Part shown: positions 26,606-34,754 of the stretch, in pieces
How the letters are laid out: the number at the start of each line of letters is the position of its first letter
Position numbering within the stretch: the stretch's first letter is position 1
Source of the DNA: Fodinibius sp034521915
Lineage (GTDB): Bacteria > Bacteroidota > Rhodothermia > Balneolales > Balneolaceae
Direction of reading: 5' to 3'
DNA: 64,000 nucleotides
NCBI RefSeq assembly: GCF_034521915.1
Contig: NZ_JAXHLU010000004.1
Location: 1 to 64,000, forward strand
Notes under the pieces: model-generated
Told to the model about the DNA's origin: nothing
Databases searched by the model: none
The model's input: the letters and a program-made list of their open reading frames with translations, nothing else
Made by a program: the position numbers and the translations under genes

Positions 26606-27562
26606 TTATTTGTCCATCAGCTGACGGAATTCTTTAAGTACAGAATGTACGTGATCAGCTGATTCATCTAAAAGTTGTTGTTCTTCGTCGTTTAAGTCAA
26701 CCTCTATTATTTCCTTTATTCCGCCTTCACCCAGCTTCACGGGTACGCCAAGGAACAGATCCTCTTGGCCGTATTCGCCATTTAGGTGAGCAGCACATGG
26801 GAATACACGATTCTGGTCGAGCATAATGGCCTCTACCATTTGTGCGGCTGCAGCTCCGGGTGCATACCATGCAGAAGTTCCCATTAGGTTGACGAGTTCA
26901 CCGCCGCCCCCTTTGGTACGTTCAACAATTTCTTCAAGCTTGTCTTCATCAATAAATTGGGTAACAGGCATACCGCATACCGTAGTAAAGCGGGGAAGAG
27001 GCACCATCGTGTCTCCGTGTCCGCCAAGTAAAAGCGCCTGAATATCTTTTGGGGATACGCCAATTTCTTCAGCGAGGAACGAGCGATAGCGAGCCGTATC
27101 CAAAATGCCGGCCATACCCATCACGCGATGTGATTCAAAACCACTGGTTTCGAGGGCAACCTGGGCCATCACATCCAGAGGATTTGATACAACAATTATG
27201 ATGGTGTTGGGAGACTGCTCTACAAGTTTTTCGGTAACCTCCTGAACGATGTTTGCATTTATTTCGAGAAGGTCGTCCCGGCTCATACCCGGTTTGCGAG
27301 GTACACCCGCTGTAATAACGCATACATCTGATCCGGCAGTATCTTCGTAATCAACTGTTCCGGTCAGCTTGGTATCAAACTTGTGGATGGGCGAAGATTC
27401 CCACTGGTCAAGTGCGCGCCCTTTTGAGGGATAAATTTTATCTCCGTCTTTTTCTTGTACAATATCAACCATGACAACCTCTTTGGCAAAATCGCGTTGT
27501 GCTAAGGCTAATGAAACCGTTGAACCGACATTTCCGCCGGCACCGACTACTGTTACTTTCAT
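26606..27562 (-). CDS. mdh: Malate dehydrogenase (LDH-like type)
   Basis: A 318-residue NAD-dependent enzyme interconverting malate and oxaloacetate in the TCA cycle. The Rossmann motif GAGGNVGST starts at residue 8, and Asp33 at the end of the second strand favours NAD. The catalytic segment GGHGDTMVPLPR and the ITAGVPRKPGMSRDDLL loop (substrate arginines) identify malate rather than lactate dehydrogenase. The last residues are acidic. Length is standard (about 310-320). It ends in a strong shared terminator. Confidence 0.96.
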   Translation of the reverse strand: MKVTVVGAGGNVGSTVSLALAQRDFAKEVVMVDIVQEKDGDKIYPSKGRALDQWESSPIHKFDTKLTGTVDYEDTAGSDVCVITAGVPRKPGMSRDDLLEINANIVQEVTEKLVEQSPNTIIIVVSNPLDVMAQVALETSGFESHRVMGMAGILDTARYRSFLAEEIGVSPKDIQALLLGGHGDTMVPLPRFTTVCGMPVTQFIDEDKLEEIVERTKGGGGELVNLMGTSAWYAPGAAAAQMVEAIMLDQNRVFPCAAHLNGEYGQEDLFLGVPVKLGEGGIKEIIEVDLNDEEQQLLDESADHVHSVLKEFRQLMDK

Positions 27563-27616
27563 GAGACTAATAGTTTTGGGGGTTAAAAATTTCAGAGTAG
27601 AAGATACTATTTTATG

Positions 27617-27708
27617 AGCTGAATATCAGGGATAGAAGCTGGATATTGGAAGGTAGAGGCTGGACAATAGAAGTGGGATGCTTGAAGTTAGATATTGGAT
27701 GAATTAGT
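27617..27708. repeat. AG-rich AGAAGCTGGATATTGG repeat, left of the four-helix-bundle gene
   Basis: Low-complexity tandem variants of TAGAAGCTGGATATTGGA cover this stretch. The complementary-sense version (CTTCTAACTTCTAATC) occurs at 28150-28230 on the other side of the small gene, so the pair is inverted around it. This arrangement is typical of four-helix-bundle gene cassettes in Bacteroidota. Confidence 0.55.
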
Positions 27709-27766
27709 TATTAGCTATTTTGGTAGGTGGTCCAATTTTGATGTAGCTTAGTTAACATTTTCCTAA

Positions 27767-28081
27767 CTATACTGAGCTCTTTTTATAATCTTGGTACTCT
27801 TTTTCGGATATGTAATTACAATTATTTGCGAATTTAATCCAGTTTTCTGTTTCTGAACTTGATCCTAAAGCATGTATTAGGTGTTGCTTAAAATAGTTTT
27901 CATAATTTCTTTTTGCCCATCCCTCAGTAATATTTGAACTGATTGATCGCGATGATCTAATTACTTGTGATGTTAGTGAGAATTTTTCTTCTTTGGGAAA
28001 TTGTTTGCTTCTCCAAAATATTTCCATTGCTATTTGATAGGCACGTTCATATACCTCAAGATCTTCATACGATTTAATCAT
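27767..28081 (-). CDS. Four-helix bundle protein (23S rRNA IVS family)
   Basis: A 104-residue all-helical protein. The N-terminus (SYEDLEVYERAYQIAMEIF), the middle LTSQVIRSSRSISSNITEGWA and the HALGSSSETENWI segment are the hallmarks of the family first found in intervening sequences of 23S rRNA genes and structurally like the Avd protein of diversity-generating retroelements. It is slightly shorter than the usual 115-125 residues at the C-terminus. Function is unknown. No reverse transcriptase or rRNA gene is nearby. It sits between inverted AG-rich repeat tracts. Confidence 0.9.
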   Translation of the reverse strand: MIKSYEDLEVYERAYQIAMEIFWRSKQFPKEEKFSLTSQVIRSSRSISSNITEGWAKRNYENYFKQHLIHALGSSSETENWIKFANNCNYISEKEYQDYKKSSV

Positions 28082-28149
28082 AATACTCTCCTGATTTCTC
28101 TATTTAATAAAAAGGCCTCTCACTTATATAGTTTGATGTAAAAAAATCT

Positions 28150-28230
28150 ACCATATCTTATTGCTAACTTCCAATTTCTAGCTTCTATCATCGAGCTTCT
28201 AACTTCTAATCTCCGGTCTCTAGGTTCTAT
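28150..28230. repeat. TCTAGCTTCTA repeat, right of the four-helix-bundle gene
   Basis: Pyrimidine-rich tandem variants of CTTCTAACTTCTAATCTCC run up to and into the end of nadK. They are the inverted counterpart of the tract at 27617-27708. Confidence 0.5.
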
Positions 28231-29092
28231 TCCGCGAATCCATGCCCCACATTAGCTTCTGGCGGAGAGTATCAAAATAACTTTGATTGGGCAGCTCGAT
28301 AAGATCAATGGTAAAGTTTGAGCGTTTAATATGTACTTTGTAAGGATAGTCGGAGATCTCTTTAATTTGTCCATCATAGGAAAATAACACCTCGTGATCT
28401 TGCTTTTCGACAGTAACTTTAAGGTGTTTATCAGAAGGTAGAACAAGAGGTCGAGTTGTAAGTGTATGTGGGTTGATAGGTGTTACTACTATCACATCGG
28501 TATTCGGCATTACAATTGGTCCGCCGGACGATAGGTTGTAGGCCGTAGAGCCCGTGGGAGAGGCGACTATTAATCCGTCCGCCCAGTAGTTGTTGATAAA
28601 CATCTCATTATACTCTGCGCCTACATTCACCATCGATGTAGAATCCTTTTTCGAAAACAGGAATTCATTAAGCGCATGATAAATGTTACCCTGATTGTCT
28701 TTAGCTTCCAGCAGATAGCGTTTTTCTATGCGGTACTCGTCCTTTATCAGATATTCGAGCGCCTGATGGAGATTCTCTTTCTGGGTATAGGCCATGAATC
28801 CCAATCTGCCACTATTTACCCCAAGTATCGGTTTTTGAATACTTTTCATAAGCCGGGCGGTATATAGCATGGTGCCGTCGCCGCCAAGGGCGATAATAAT
28901 ATCTGCTTGATCGATAGCTGACTCTTCATCGTCAACAACCACTGCCGAAGGATGGTCTTCACCATCGTATAATGTACGCAGATCTGAACAGAAGTAGACC
29001 TGCACTTCGTGCTCATCTGACCACTTGAGTAGGTCGACAAAGGGTTCTTTAACGGAGTATTTTGTGGGATTTGCTATTACGGCAAATTTCAT
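28220..29092 (-). CDS. nadK: NAD kinase
   Basis: A 290-residue kinase that phosphorylates NAD to NADP. The diagnostic GGDGT motif is at residues 70-74, and the second signature SPTGSTAYNLSSGGPI is present. The gene starts four bases after the stop of the solute-binding protein gene, which in turn follows ddl closely, so ddl, the binding protein and nadK look like one transcript. Length is typical. The C-terminal end runs into repeat sequence. Confidence 0.95.
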   Translation of the reverse strand: MKFAVIANPTKYSVKEPFVDLLKWSDEHEVQVYFCSDLRTLYDGEDHPSAVVVDDEESAIDQADIIIALGGDGTMLYTARLMKSIQKPILGVNSGRLGFMAYTQKENLHQALEYLIKDEYRIEKRYLLEAKDNQGNIYHALNEFLFSKKDSTSMVNVGAEYNEMFINNYWADGLIVASPTGSTAYNLSSGGPIVMPNTDVIVVTPINPHTLTTRPLVLPSDKHLKVTVEKQDHEVLFSYDGQIKEISDYPYKVHIKRSNFTIDLIELPNQSYFDTLRQKLMWGMDSRNRT

Positions 29093-29096
29093 GATA

Positions 29097-30602
29097 CTAA
29101 TTCAGTTTGTCGGCAGTCGGAAGAGAAACCCCGCGCAAGTTAAGCCACCATCCGTATTGATTAAAGTTGAGACCCGTTATCTCATTGCGCTGCAGAGCCG
29201 TTGGATACACCCGAAAGCGGAAGACTACGGGATAATTATTATTCAATTTATCCTTATCTTCATTTATGAACGAAGCGTGCTGTGTAACCCATAGCTCAGT
29301 ATTCCTTGTAGGTATTCGAAACTTAGTCATTTCCAGATTAACCCCCTGTCGATTCAAAATTTTTGAAAGGTTACCCAGGTATGTTCGTATAAAGGGGTCG
29401 TCAGAAAAAACCGCATATAAGTTCTCTTCAGTAATGGTTGTATCTGATGGTTGCTGATTTTCAGTTGAATCAACAGCAACAATAGGGTCGGGCAGCTGTT
29501 CAAAATAGGATGAAGTATTCGCGTAGGTCAAGCGAGAGATGCGTTCTGCATCTTCTTCCGTAATGTCTGTATTTGGATTGAAGCGGAGAGTAATTTCAAT
29601 GGGGTTGTTCCGTTTCGTCAATGTATACCGATCATTGAATCCTGCTTTAAGTGTTCCTGCATCTGTAGCAAAATTCTGTATTATATTGGGTCCAATTTCA
29701 GGGAGCAGATGGATATTGCCTGACGCCATTTGTCGTATTAGGTTAGATTCGGAGCTGCTTGTAAGAATATCCACTCTGTTTAAGCGAATGGTTTTGTATG
29801 CATGATATTTTTGGGATTTGGCAAAGATATAGCCCGAATCTGCTCTTTGGGATGAAAGCGTAAATGGACCTGACCCCACGGGTGCGAAAGATTTTTGTGT
29901 GTTATTGACAGCCTCACGGGGATAGATAAGTGCATAGGGTGTTGCCAGCTTTTCTAAAAATTGCGGGTCTTCCTCATGGAGTTCAAAAACAACGGTGCTA
30001 TCGTTTGGAGTTTGGATGCCCGATACCTCAGAGAGTGTCCGTTTTTCCGGCTCATAAACGTTGTGCTGTTCCTGATAATAAGGCTCGAAACCTTTGATAT
30101 TCCAAAATAACTTTGCAGCTGTTGATGGATTCCCGGCTTTGGCCATTCGTTCAAATACAAATTTAACATCTTGGGCTGTGAGTCGACGTCCCGTTCCGGT
30201 GCTGAATACTTCGCTGTCGTGATAGTAAATATTTTGGTTGAGTGTAAAGGTATAGGTAAGAGAGTCATTACTTACTTCCCAGTTTTTTGCTACTGCAGGA
30301 ACGGTATTACCATTGGAATCCAGGCGGACGAGGCCTTCATAAATGAGCTGCAGGGCTCGCATGGTTGCACCATTGTCTGCCAGCAGAGGATCAAAACTTG
30401 TAATAGATTGATATTCGCCGATGACTAATTTTCTGAAGTCCGAATTGTCATCACCGGTGGGATATTCTTCAGTGGTATCTGCAGGGGCCGAAGCGGTGGG
30501 CGCATCTTCAATAACGACAGTTTCTGGCTGTTTACATCCCCACAGCAACACCAACGATACAATGAGTACAGGTAAATAATTCTGTGAGCTAATTAATTTC
30601 AT
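29097..30602 (-). CDS. ABC-transporter solute-binding lipoprotein (SBP family 5)
   Basis: A 501-residue extracytoplasmic peptide/nickel-type binding protein. The signal peptide ends in a lipobox LLWGC with Cys23. The family signature appears as FDPLLADNGATMRALQLIYEGLVRLDSNGNTVPAVAKNW-type text near residues 70-110, followed by the LTAQDVKFVFERM motif. It lacks adjoining permease and ATPase genes, so it either serves a transporter encoded elsewhere or works alone. The neighbours ddl and nadK suggest co-transcription rather than shared function. An oligopeptide ligand, perhaps cell-wall peptide, is only a guess. Confidence 0.87.
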   Translation of the reverse strand: MKLISSQNYLPVLIVSLVLLWGCKQPETVVIEDAPTASAPADTTEEYPTGDDNSDFRKLVIGEYQSITSFDPLLADNGATMRALQLIYEGLVRLDSNGNTVPAVAKNWEVSNDSLTYTFTLNQNIYYHDSEVFSTGTGRRLTAQDVKFVFERMAKAGNPSTAAKLFWNIKGFEPYYQEQHNVYEPEKRTLSEVSGIQTPNDSTVVFELHEEDPQFLEKLATPYALIYPREAVNNTQKSFAPVGSGPFTLSSQRADSGYIFAKSQKYHAYKTIRLNRVDILTSSSESNLIRQMASGNIHLLPEIGPNIIQNFATDAGTLKAGFNDRYTLTKRNNPIEITLRFNPNTDITEEDAERISRLTYANTSSYFEQLPDPIVAVDSTENQQPSDTTITEENLYAVFSDDPFIRTYLGNLSKILNRQGVNLEMTKFRIPTRNTELWVTQHASFINEDKDKLNNNYPVVFRFRVYPTALQRNEITGLNFNQYGWWLNLRGVSLPTADKLN

Positions 30603-30628
30603 GATCCGAAAATTATGGTTGATAACGT

Positions 30629-31837
30629 TTATTTATCCAAGGGTTCTTGTTGAGCACCTTTTAAGCCCTTAATGCCTTTTACAGCTTTTTCATTCAGGAG
30701 ATTCGTATCATAAGAGCGGATACGACCCACTTTCTTCTGATGCTGTTTGATAGCTATGTCGATTAATTTTAGCATTAATTTGCGCATATTCATTCCGCTT
30801 TCCTCCCAAAGATAAAACGAGAATGACCCGGGAATGGTGTTAATCTCATTAAAATAGAGCTCTTCGGTATCTGCATTAATCAGGAAGTCGAACCGAGCAA
30901 TGCCCGAAGCTCTAAATAATTTAAATATCTTTTCTGACCGTGACTGAATTTTTTGGGTAAGCTCATCTGAAATATCTGCGGGAATTTCTCGATCTGCCGA
31001 AGCCATTCCTTTTTGGGAACCATTATCGGACTGATACTTATCCTCAAATGAAAGTGTTTCGTCTTGTCCAAGTGGACGTTCGCAAACACTTGTTTGAAGA
31101 TTATGAGAAGTACCTAACACCGAGCAGTTGATCTCAATGAGGGGTGATATGGCTTTTTCGACCATCAGGTTTTCATCATATCGGAAAGCAGTTTCAATAG
31201 CCTCAATAAGTTCATCTTCGCGTTCTACTCTGGAAACGCCGATGCTACTTCCTAAATTTACGGGTTTTAAGATAACCGGATAACCGAGCTGCTCGGCAAA
31301 TTCTAAAATCGATTGCTGGTCTTTAACCCATTCTGATTCGAAGAAATCGAATCCCTCTACGACAGGTATGTCATGAGCTCTGCAAATATCTTTTGCTTTT
31401 ATCTTGTCCATCCCAAGGCTTGATGCAAAAACACCGCTGCCTGCATAGGGAACGTTATACATTTCGCACGTTCCTTGAAAAGCGCCATTTTCTCCCTCTG
31501 AGCCATGAAATGCCGGGATTAGAGCATAAATCGGATAGCTTTCGGGAGAATTAAAGAATCCTTTTTTCTCTGTTTCCAGCAGTACCGGCTTTCCTAAATT
31601 GTCATGAGAAAAAGTACAGTGGGTAGCCTGTTCTTTCAGCTCGTCAAGATCTTGATAATTTTCCATTTCCAGAAGTGTATCGCCAGTCAGCCATCGTCCC
31701 GATTTTGAAATGTAAAGCGGAACGACGTTATAATTGGTCCCTTTCAGGGAAGCGATAACCTGCATGGCGGTAAGCACTGATACTTCATGCTCCGGCGAAA
31801 TACCACCAAATGCCACAACGATATTGCGAGAACTCAT
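30629..31837 (-). CDS. ddl: D-alanine--D-alanine ligase
   Basis: A 402-residue ATP-grasp ligase that joins two D-alanines for peptidoglycan. The opening NIVVAFGGISPEHEVSVLTA, the segment LIPAFHGSEGENGAFQG, the ATP-grasp VILKPVNLGSSIGVSRV and the late FNEINTIPGS motif are all present. It is longer than E. coli Ddl (about 306) because of insertions between domains and a basic C-terminal tail, as in VanA-type long forms; FHGSEGENG is the normal D-Ala-D-Ala active-site arrangement. First gene of a likely ddl-SBP-nadK transcript. Confidence 0.94.
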   Translation of the reverse strand: MSSRNIVVAFGGISPEHEVSVLTAMQVIASLKGTNYNVVPLYISKSGRWLTGDTLLEMENYQDLDELKEQATHCTFSHDNLGKPVLLETEKKGFFNSPESYPIYALIPAFHGSEGENGAFQGTCEMYNVPYAGSGVFASSLGMDKIKAKDICRAHDIPVVEGFDFFESEWVKDQQSILEFAEQLGYPVILKPVNLGSSIGVSRVEREDELIEAIETAFRYDENLMVEKAISPLIEINCSVLGTSHNLQTSVCERPLGQDETLSFEDKYQSDNGSQKGMASADREIPADISDELTQKIQSRSEKIFKLFRASGIARFDFLINADTEELYFNEINTIPGSFSFYLWEESGMNMRKLMLKLIDIAIKQHQKKVGRIRSYDTNLLNEKAVKGIKGLKGAQQEPLDK

Positions 31838-32009
31838 GGATCAGTTTTGAATTTAGGTTAATATACCTCTAATGATAAGAAAAGATCGCCTCAGATGTGA
31901 TATAAATACAAAAAAGCAGAAGTGGTTTTGTTAAACAAATAGATAAAAATCGGTGCCGTTATTATTTGCAAATATAGGGAATTAGGAAGTACGAGCACCG
32001 ACGTTTTAT

Positions 32010-34190
32010 TTACTTATTGCTTTTAGCCATATAATATAGCTGAATGATACGCAGCTCGCTATAGCTTACTGATTTATCGAGCTCGGTATAGACCTTACGT
32101 ATCATGTGCGTGGGCACTTCGGCCATAATGTCCATGACTTCTTCTCGTTTGCGATGTGAAAGCGAAGAAACTTCTACAATTCCTTCGGGACGAATATTAT
32201 TTCCTTCTTTTAAATATTTTTTTAGATGCTTGATGATGGTCACATCTTTAACGCCAAACTGTTCGGATAGATGGTCAATGGATTTTCCGGCATTATATTC
32301 CTTGCCGATGCGCTCATAGGGCTCACCATACTCCTGGAACTTTTTTAATTTTTCTTCGAGCGCTTCGCTCTTTTCCTCAACATCTTTGGCACGGCAGTAT
32401 TTGTTAATAATTTTTAAAAAGTCAGTGCCATATTTTTTTAGCTTCACTGATCCTATCCCGTAAATAGGCATTAGCTTATCTTTTGATTGGGGATAATAGT
32501 ACGCCATCTCCATAAGTGTTGTATCCGGAAATATGGCGTAGGGTGGAACTGATTGCTCGTCGGCCAGTTCTTTACGCTTGACCTCCAACTGCTCAAAGAG
32601 ATCGTTGTCATAATTTTGTTCTACTTCGGTCGTAGTACGATCAATGGATTCATCATCGACTACGTTTTCTGTACGATCAAGAACGCCAAATACATTTTCT
32701 TTGCCATTTAATACGGCTTGTCCCTGATCGGTAATATGCAATGCGTTTTTTTCTTCTTCGGTTTGCAAATATCCTTGCTTCACAAGCAGCCGTGCCAATA
32801 AAATCCAATGCTCCTTGGCCCACTCTGTACCAATATTATAGGTTGATAGCTCATCATGGCCGTTTTTAAGTACTTTTGCCTTGGTGGACCCGCGCAGAAT
32901 ATCTGCAAGATAATAGCTATCAAATTGTTCGTCTGTTTGCGCAATACAGGATAGCATTTTTTGAGCTTGAACCGTTAAATCTTCCACTTCTGCATCTACC
33001 GACAGACAGTTATCACACATGCCGCAGTTATCCTTTTTGTAGGTTTCTCCAAAATATTCCATTAATGGTACGCGACGACATTCATCCGTTTCCAGGAACT
33101 TCATCAAATCCTTAAGGTGCTTTTCGGCTACCTCCTTTTGTCTGCCTTCTTTTTGATTAATGAAATACTGAATCTTCTGCTTGTCAGATCGGCTGTATAA
33201 CAGCAGACAATCAGATCGTAAACCGTCACGACCGGCGCGGCCAATTTGCTGATAGTACGACTCAATATTTTTGGGCATATCGAAGTGCATTACAAAACGA
33301 ACGTTTGGCTTATCGATTCCCATTCCAAACGCAATGGTCGCTACAATGATGTTGACATCGTCTCGGATAAAGAGTTCTTGGTTACGATTTCGGAGTCGTT
33401 TTGAGAGTCCGGCATGATAGGGCTTTACGGAGTGCCCTGCTTTTTTCAATTCCACAAAAAGTTCTTCTACCTGCTTACGGGAGAAGCAGTAAATAATTCC
33501 CGACTGTTTTTTTCGGGTATATAGAAAATCGAGGGTTTGTTCCACCGGATCTTCTTTGTCCGCTACTTTCAGGAACAGGTTTTTACGATCGAAGCTGCCA
33601 AGGAATGTATCAGAATCCTCGAACTCTAAGACGTTTTTGATATCTTCGCGAACACGTGGTGTGGCCGTAGCAGTTAACGCCAGGCAGGTGGCTTCGGGAT
33701 ACCGGTCACGTACGGTAGTAAGCTCGCGGTAATCAGGACGAAAATCGTGTCCCCATTCTGAAATACAGTGCGCTTCGTCAATGGTAAACAGATCAATACG
33801 CTGGTTATCAAGTAGCCTGAGCGTGCGTTCCATGAGCAAAGTTTCCGGTGCCAGGTACAACATCTTTACTTTTTTGTCTTTTAGTCGCTGGATATTGCGT
33901 TCATATTCTTCGTCAGTAAGTGAACTATTAAGATAAATGGCAGGAATATCGTACTGGCGAAGCTGTTCCACCTGGTCCTTCATCAGCGATATTAGTGGGG
34001 ATACGACCACCGTGAGCCCATCAAAAAGAAGTGCTGGAATCTGGTAGCAAAGCGATTTTCCACCTCCCGTAGGCATAATGACGAGTGTATCTTTCTCGTC
34101 CATAACATTTGCAATAATATCTTCTTGCAGGGGGCGAAAATCTTCAAATCCAAAAACGTTGTTAAGCTTGTCGCGTGCTTCTGTAATCAT
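32010..34190 (-). CDS. recQ: ATP-dependent DNA helicase RecQ
   Basis: A 726-residue 3'-5' helicase of recombination and fork repair. Motif I MPTGGGKSLC is at about 39-48 and the DEAH box at 138-141. The RecQ zinc-binding region contains ECRRVPLMEYFGE and CGMCDNCL. A winged-helix (RQC) domain and an HRDC domain (about 545-620, from PPYAIFPDTTLMEMAY) follow. A C-terminal helix-turn-helix-like extension (about 630-726) is longer than in E. coli RecQ and is common in Bacteroidota RecQ proteins. The gene is complete. Confidence 0.96.
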   Translation of the reverse strand: MITEARDKLNNVFGFEDFRPLQEDIIANVMDEKDTLVIMPTGGGKSLCYQIPALLFDGLTVVVSPLISLMKDQVEQLRQYDIPAIYLNSSLTDEEYERNIQRLKDKKVKMLYLAPETLLMERTLRLLDNQRIDLFTIDEAHCISEWGHDFRPDYRELTTVRDRYPEATCLALTATATPRVREDIKNVLEFEDSDTFLGSFDRKNLFLKVADKEDPVEQTLDFLYTRKKQSGIIYCFSRKQVEELFVELKKAGHSVKPYHAGLSKRLRNRNQELFIRDDVNIIVATIAFGMGIDKPNVRFVMHFDMPKNIESYYQQIGRAGRDGLRSDCLLLYSRSDKQKIQYFINQKEGRQKEVAEKHLKDLMKFLETDECRRVPLMEYFGETYKKDNCGMCDNCLSVDAEVEDLTVQAQKMLSCIAQTDEQFDSYYLADILRGSTKAKVLKNGHDELSTYNIGTEWAKEHWILLARLLVKQGYLQTEEEKNALHITDQGQAVLNGKENVFGVLDRTENVVDDESIDRTTTEVEQNYDNDLFEQLEVKRKELADEQSVPPYAIFPDTTLMEMAYYYPQSKDKLMPIYGIGSVKLKKYGTDFLKIINKYCRAKDVEEKSEALEEKLKKFQEYGEPYERIGKEYNAGKSIDHLSEQFGVKDVTIIKHLKKYLKEGNNIRPEGIVEVSSLSHRKREEVMDIMAEVPTHMIRKVYTELDKSVSYSELRIIQLYYMAKSNK

Positions 34191-34199
34191 GTATCGCTG

Positions 34200-34236
34200 A
34201 TGTGTTAGATTAATCTGATACCACAGATTATGATCG
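34200..34236. repeat. AATCTG repeat flanking the GxxExxY gene (left)
   Basis: GATTAATCTGATACCACAGATTA lies just beyond the stop codon of the GxxExxY gene. Related text occurs on the gene's other side at 34624-34750. Such repeats regularly border genes of this family. Confidence 0.5.
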
Positions 34237-34239
34237 GTA

Positions 34240-34623
34240 TTATAATTTACTATTTATAAATCGTTTAAAGTTAAGGCTGTTTTCGCTGAAATTTATGAGA
34301 AGACCTATTTCCAGTTGAAAAGCAGTTAGGTAATTCAGCACCTGATTATAATGTGTTTCATTGATTTCTGAAAGCGCCTTTAGTTCTACCAATACCTTAT
34401 CTTCAATCAGAAAATCAGCCATTCTTTTACCTATCGATTGGCCCTTGTAAAATAGAGGCATCGATTCCTCTCGTTTATAACTGATATTTTGATTCTGGAA
34501 TTCGATGGCTAAACTACGTTGGTAAATAACTTCAGGAAAACCGTTACCTAAAGCTGAATGTACCTGCATAGCCGCACCAATCACAGCACCGGTAAGATCG
34601 CTGTACTTGTATTTTTCACTCAT
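34240..34623 (-). CDS. GxxExxY protein
   Basis: A 127-residue protein of the GxxExxY family. The naming motif is Gly28-x-x-Glu31-x-x-Tyr34 (GFPEVIY). The later LIEDKVLVELKAL strand is characteristic; it has the layout of a PD-(D/E)xK nuclease core, with a conserved aspartate and an E-L-K. Function is not established. It stands between recQ and carB, bordered on both sides by AATCTGTGAT-type repeats, like a small insertable cassette. Confidence 0.92.
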   Translation of the reverse strand: MSEKYKYSDLTGAVIGAAMQVHSALGNGFPEVIYQRSLAIEFQNQNISYKREESMPLFYKGQSIGKRMADFLIEDKVLVELKALSEINETHYNQVLNYLTAFQLEIGLLINFSENSLNFKRFINSKL

Positions 34624-34754
34624 TTTATCACAGATTTACTTGATTTATCTGAATTCACTGATAGTATTATCATTTATAAGAATGATCTGCGTAGGCTTTA
34701 ATCCTTACAAATAATTTTATCAAACAATTAGATAAATCAGTTTAATCTGTGATG
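34624..34754. repeat. Inverted AATCTGTGAT repeats between GxxExxY and carB
   Basis: TTTATCACAGATTTACTTGATTTATC begins right at the GxxExxY start codon, and ATAAATCAGTTTAATCTGTGAT at 34731-34752 is its inverted partner, overlapping the end of carB. The 130 bases between hold no gene. Confidence 0.6.

Noticed and set aside
27767..28081. Diversity-generating retroelement, because of the Avd-like four-helix-bundle protein
   Set aside because: No reverse transcriptase, template repeat or variable repeat is visible nearby.
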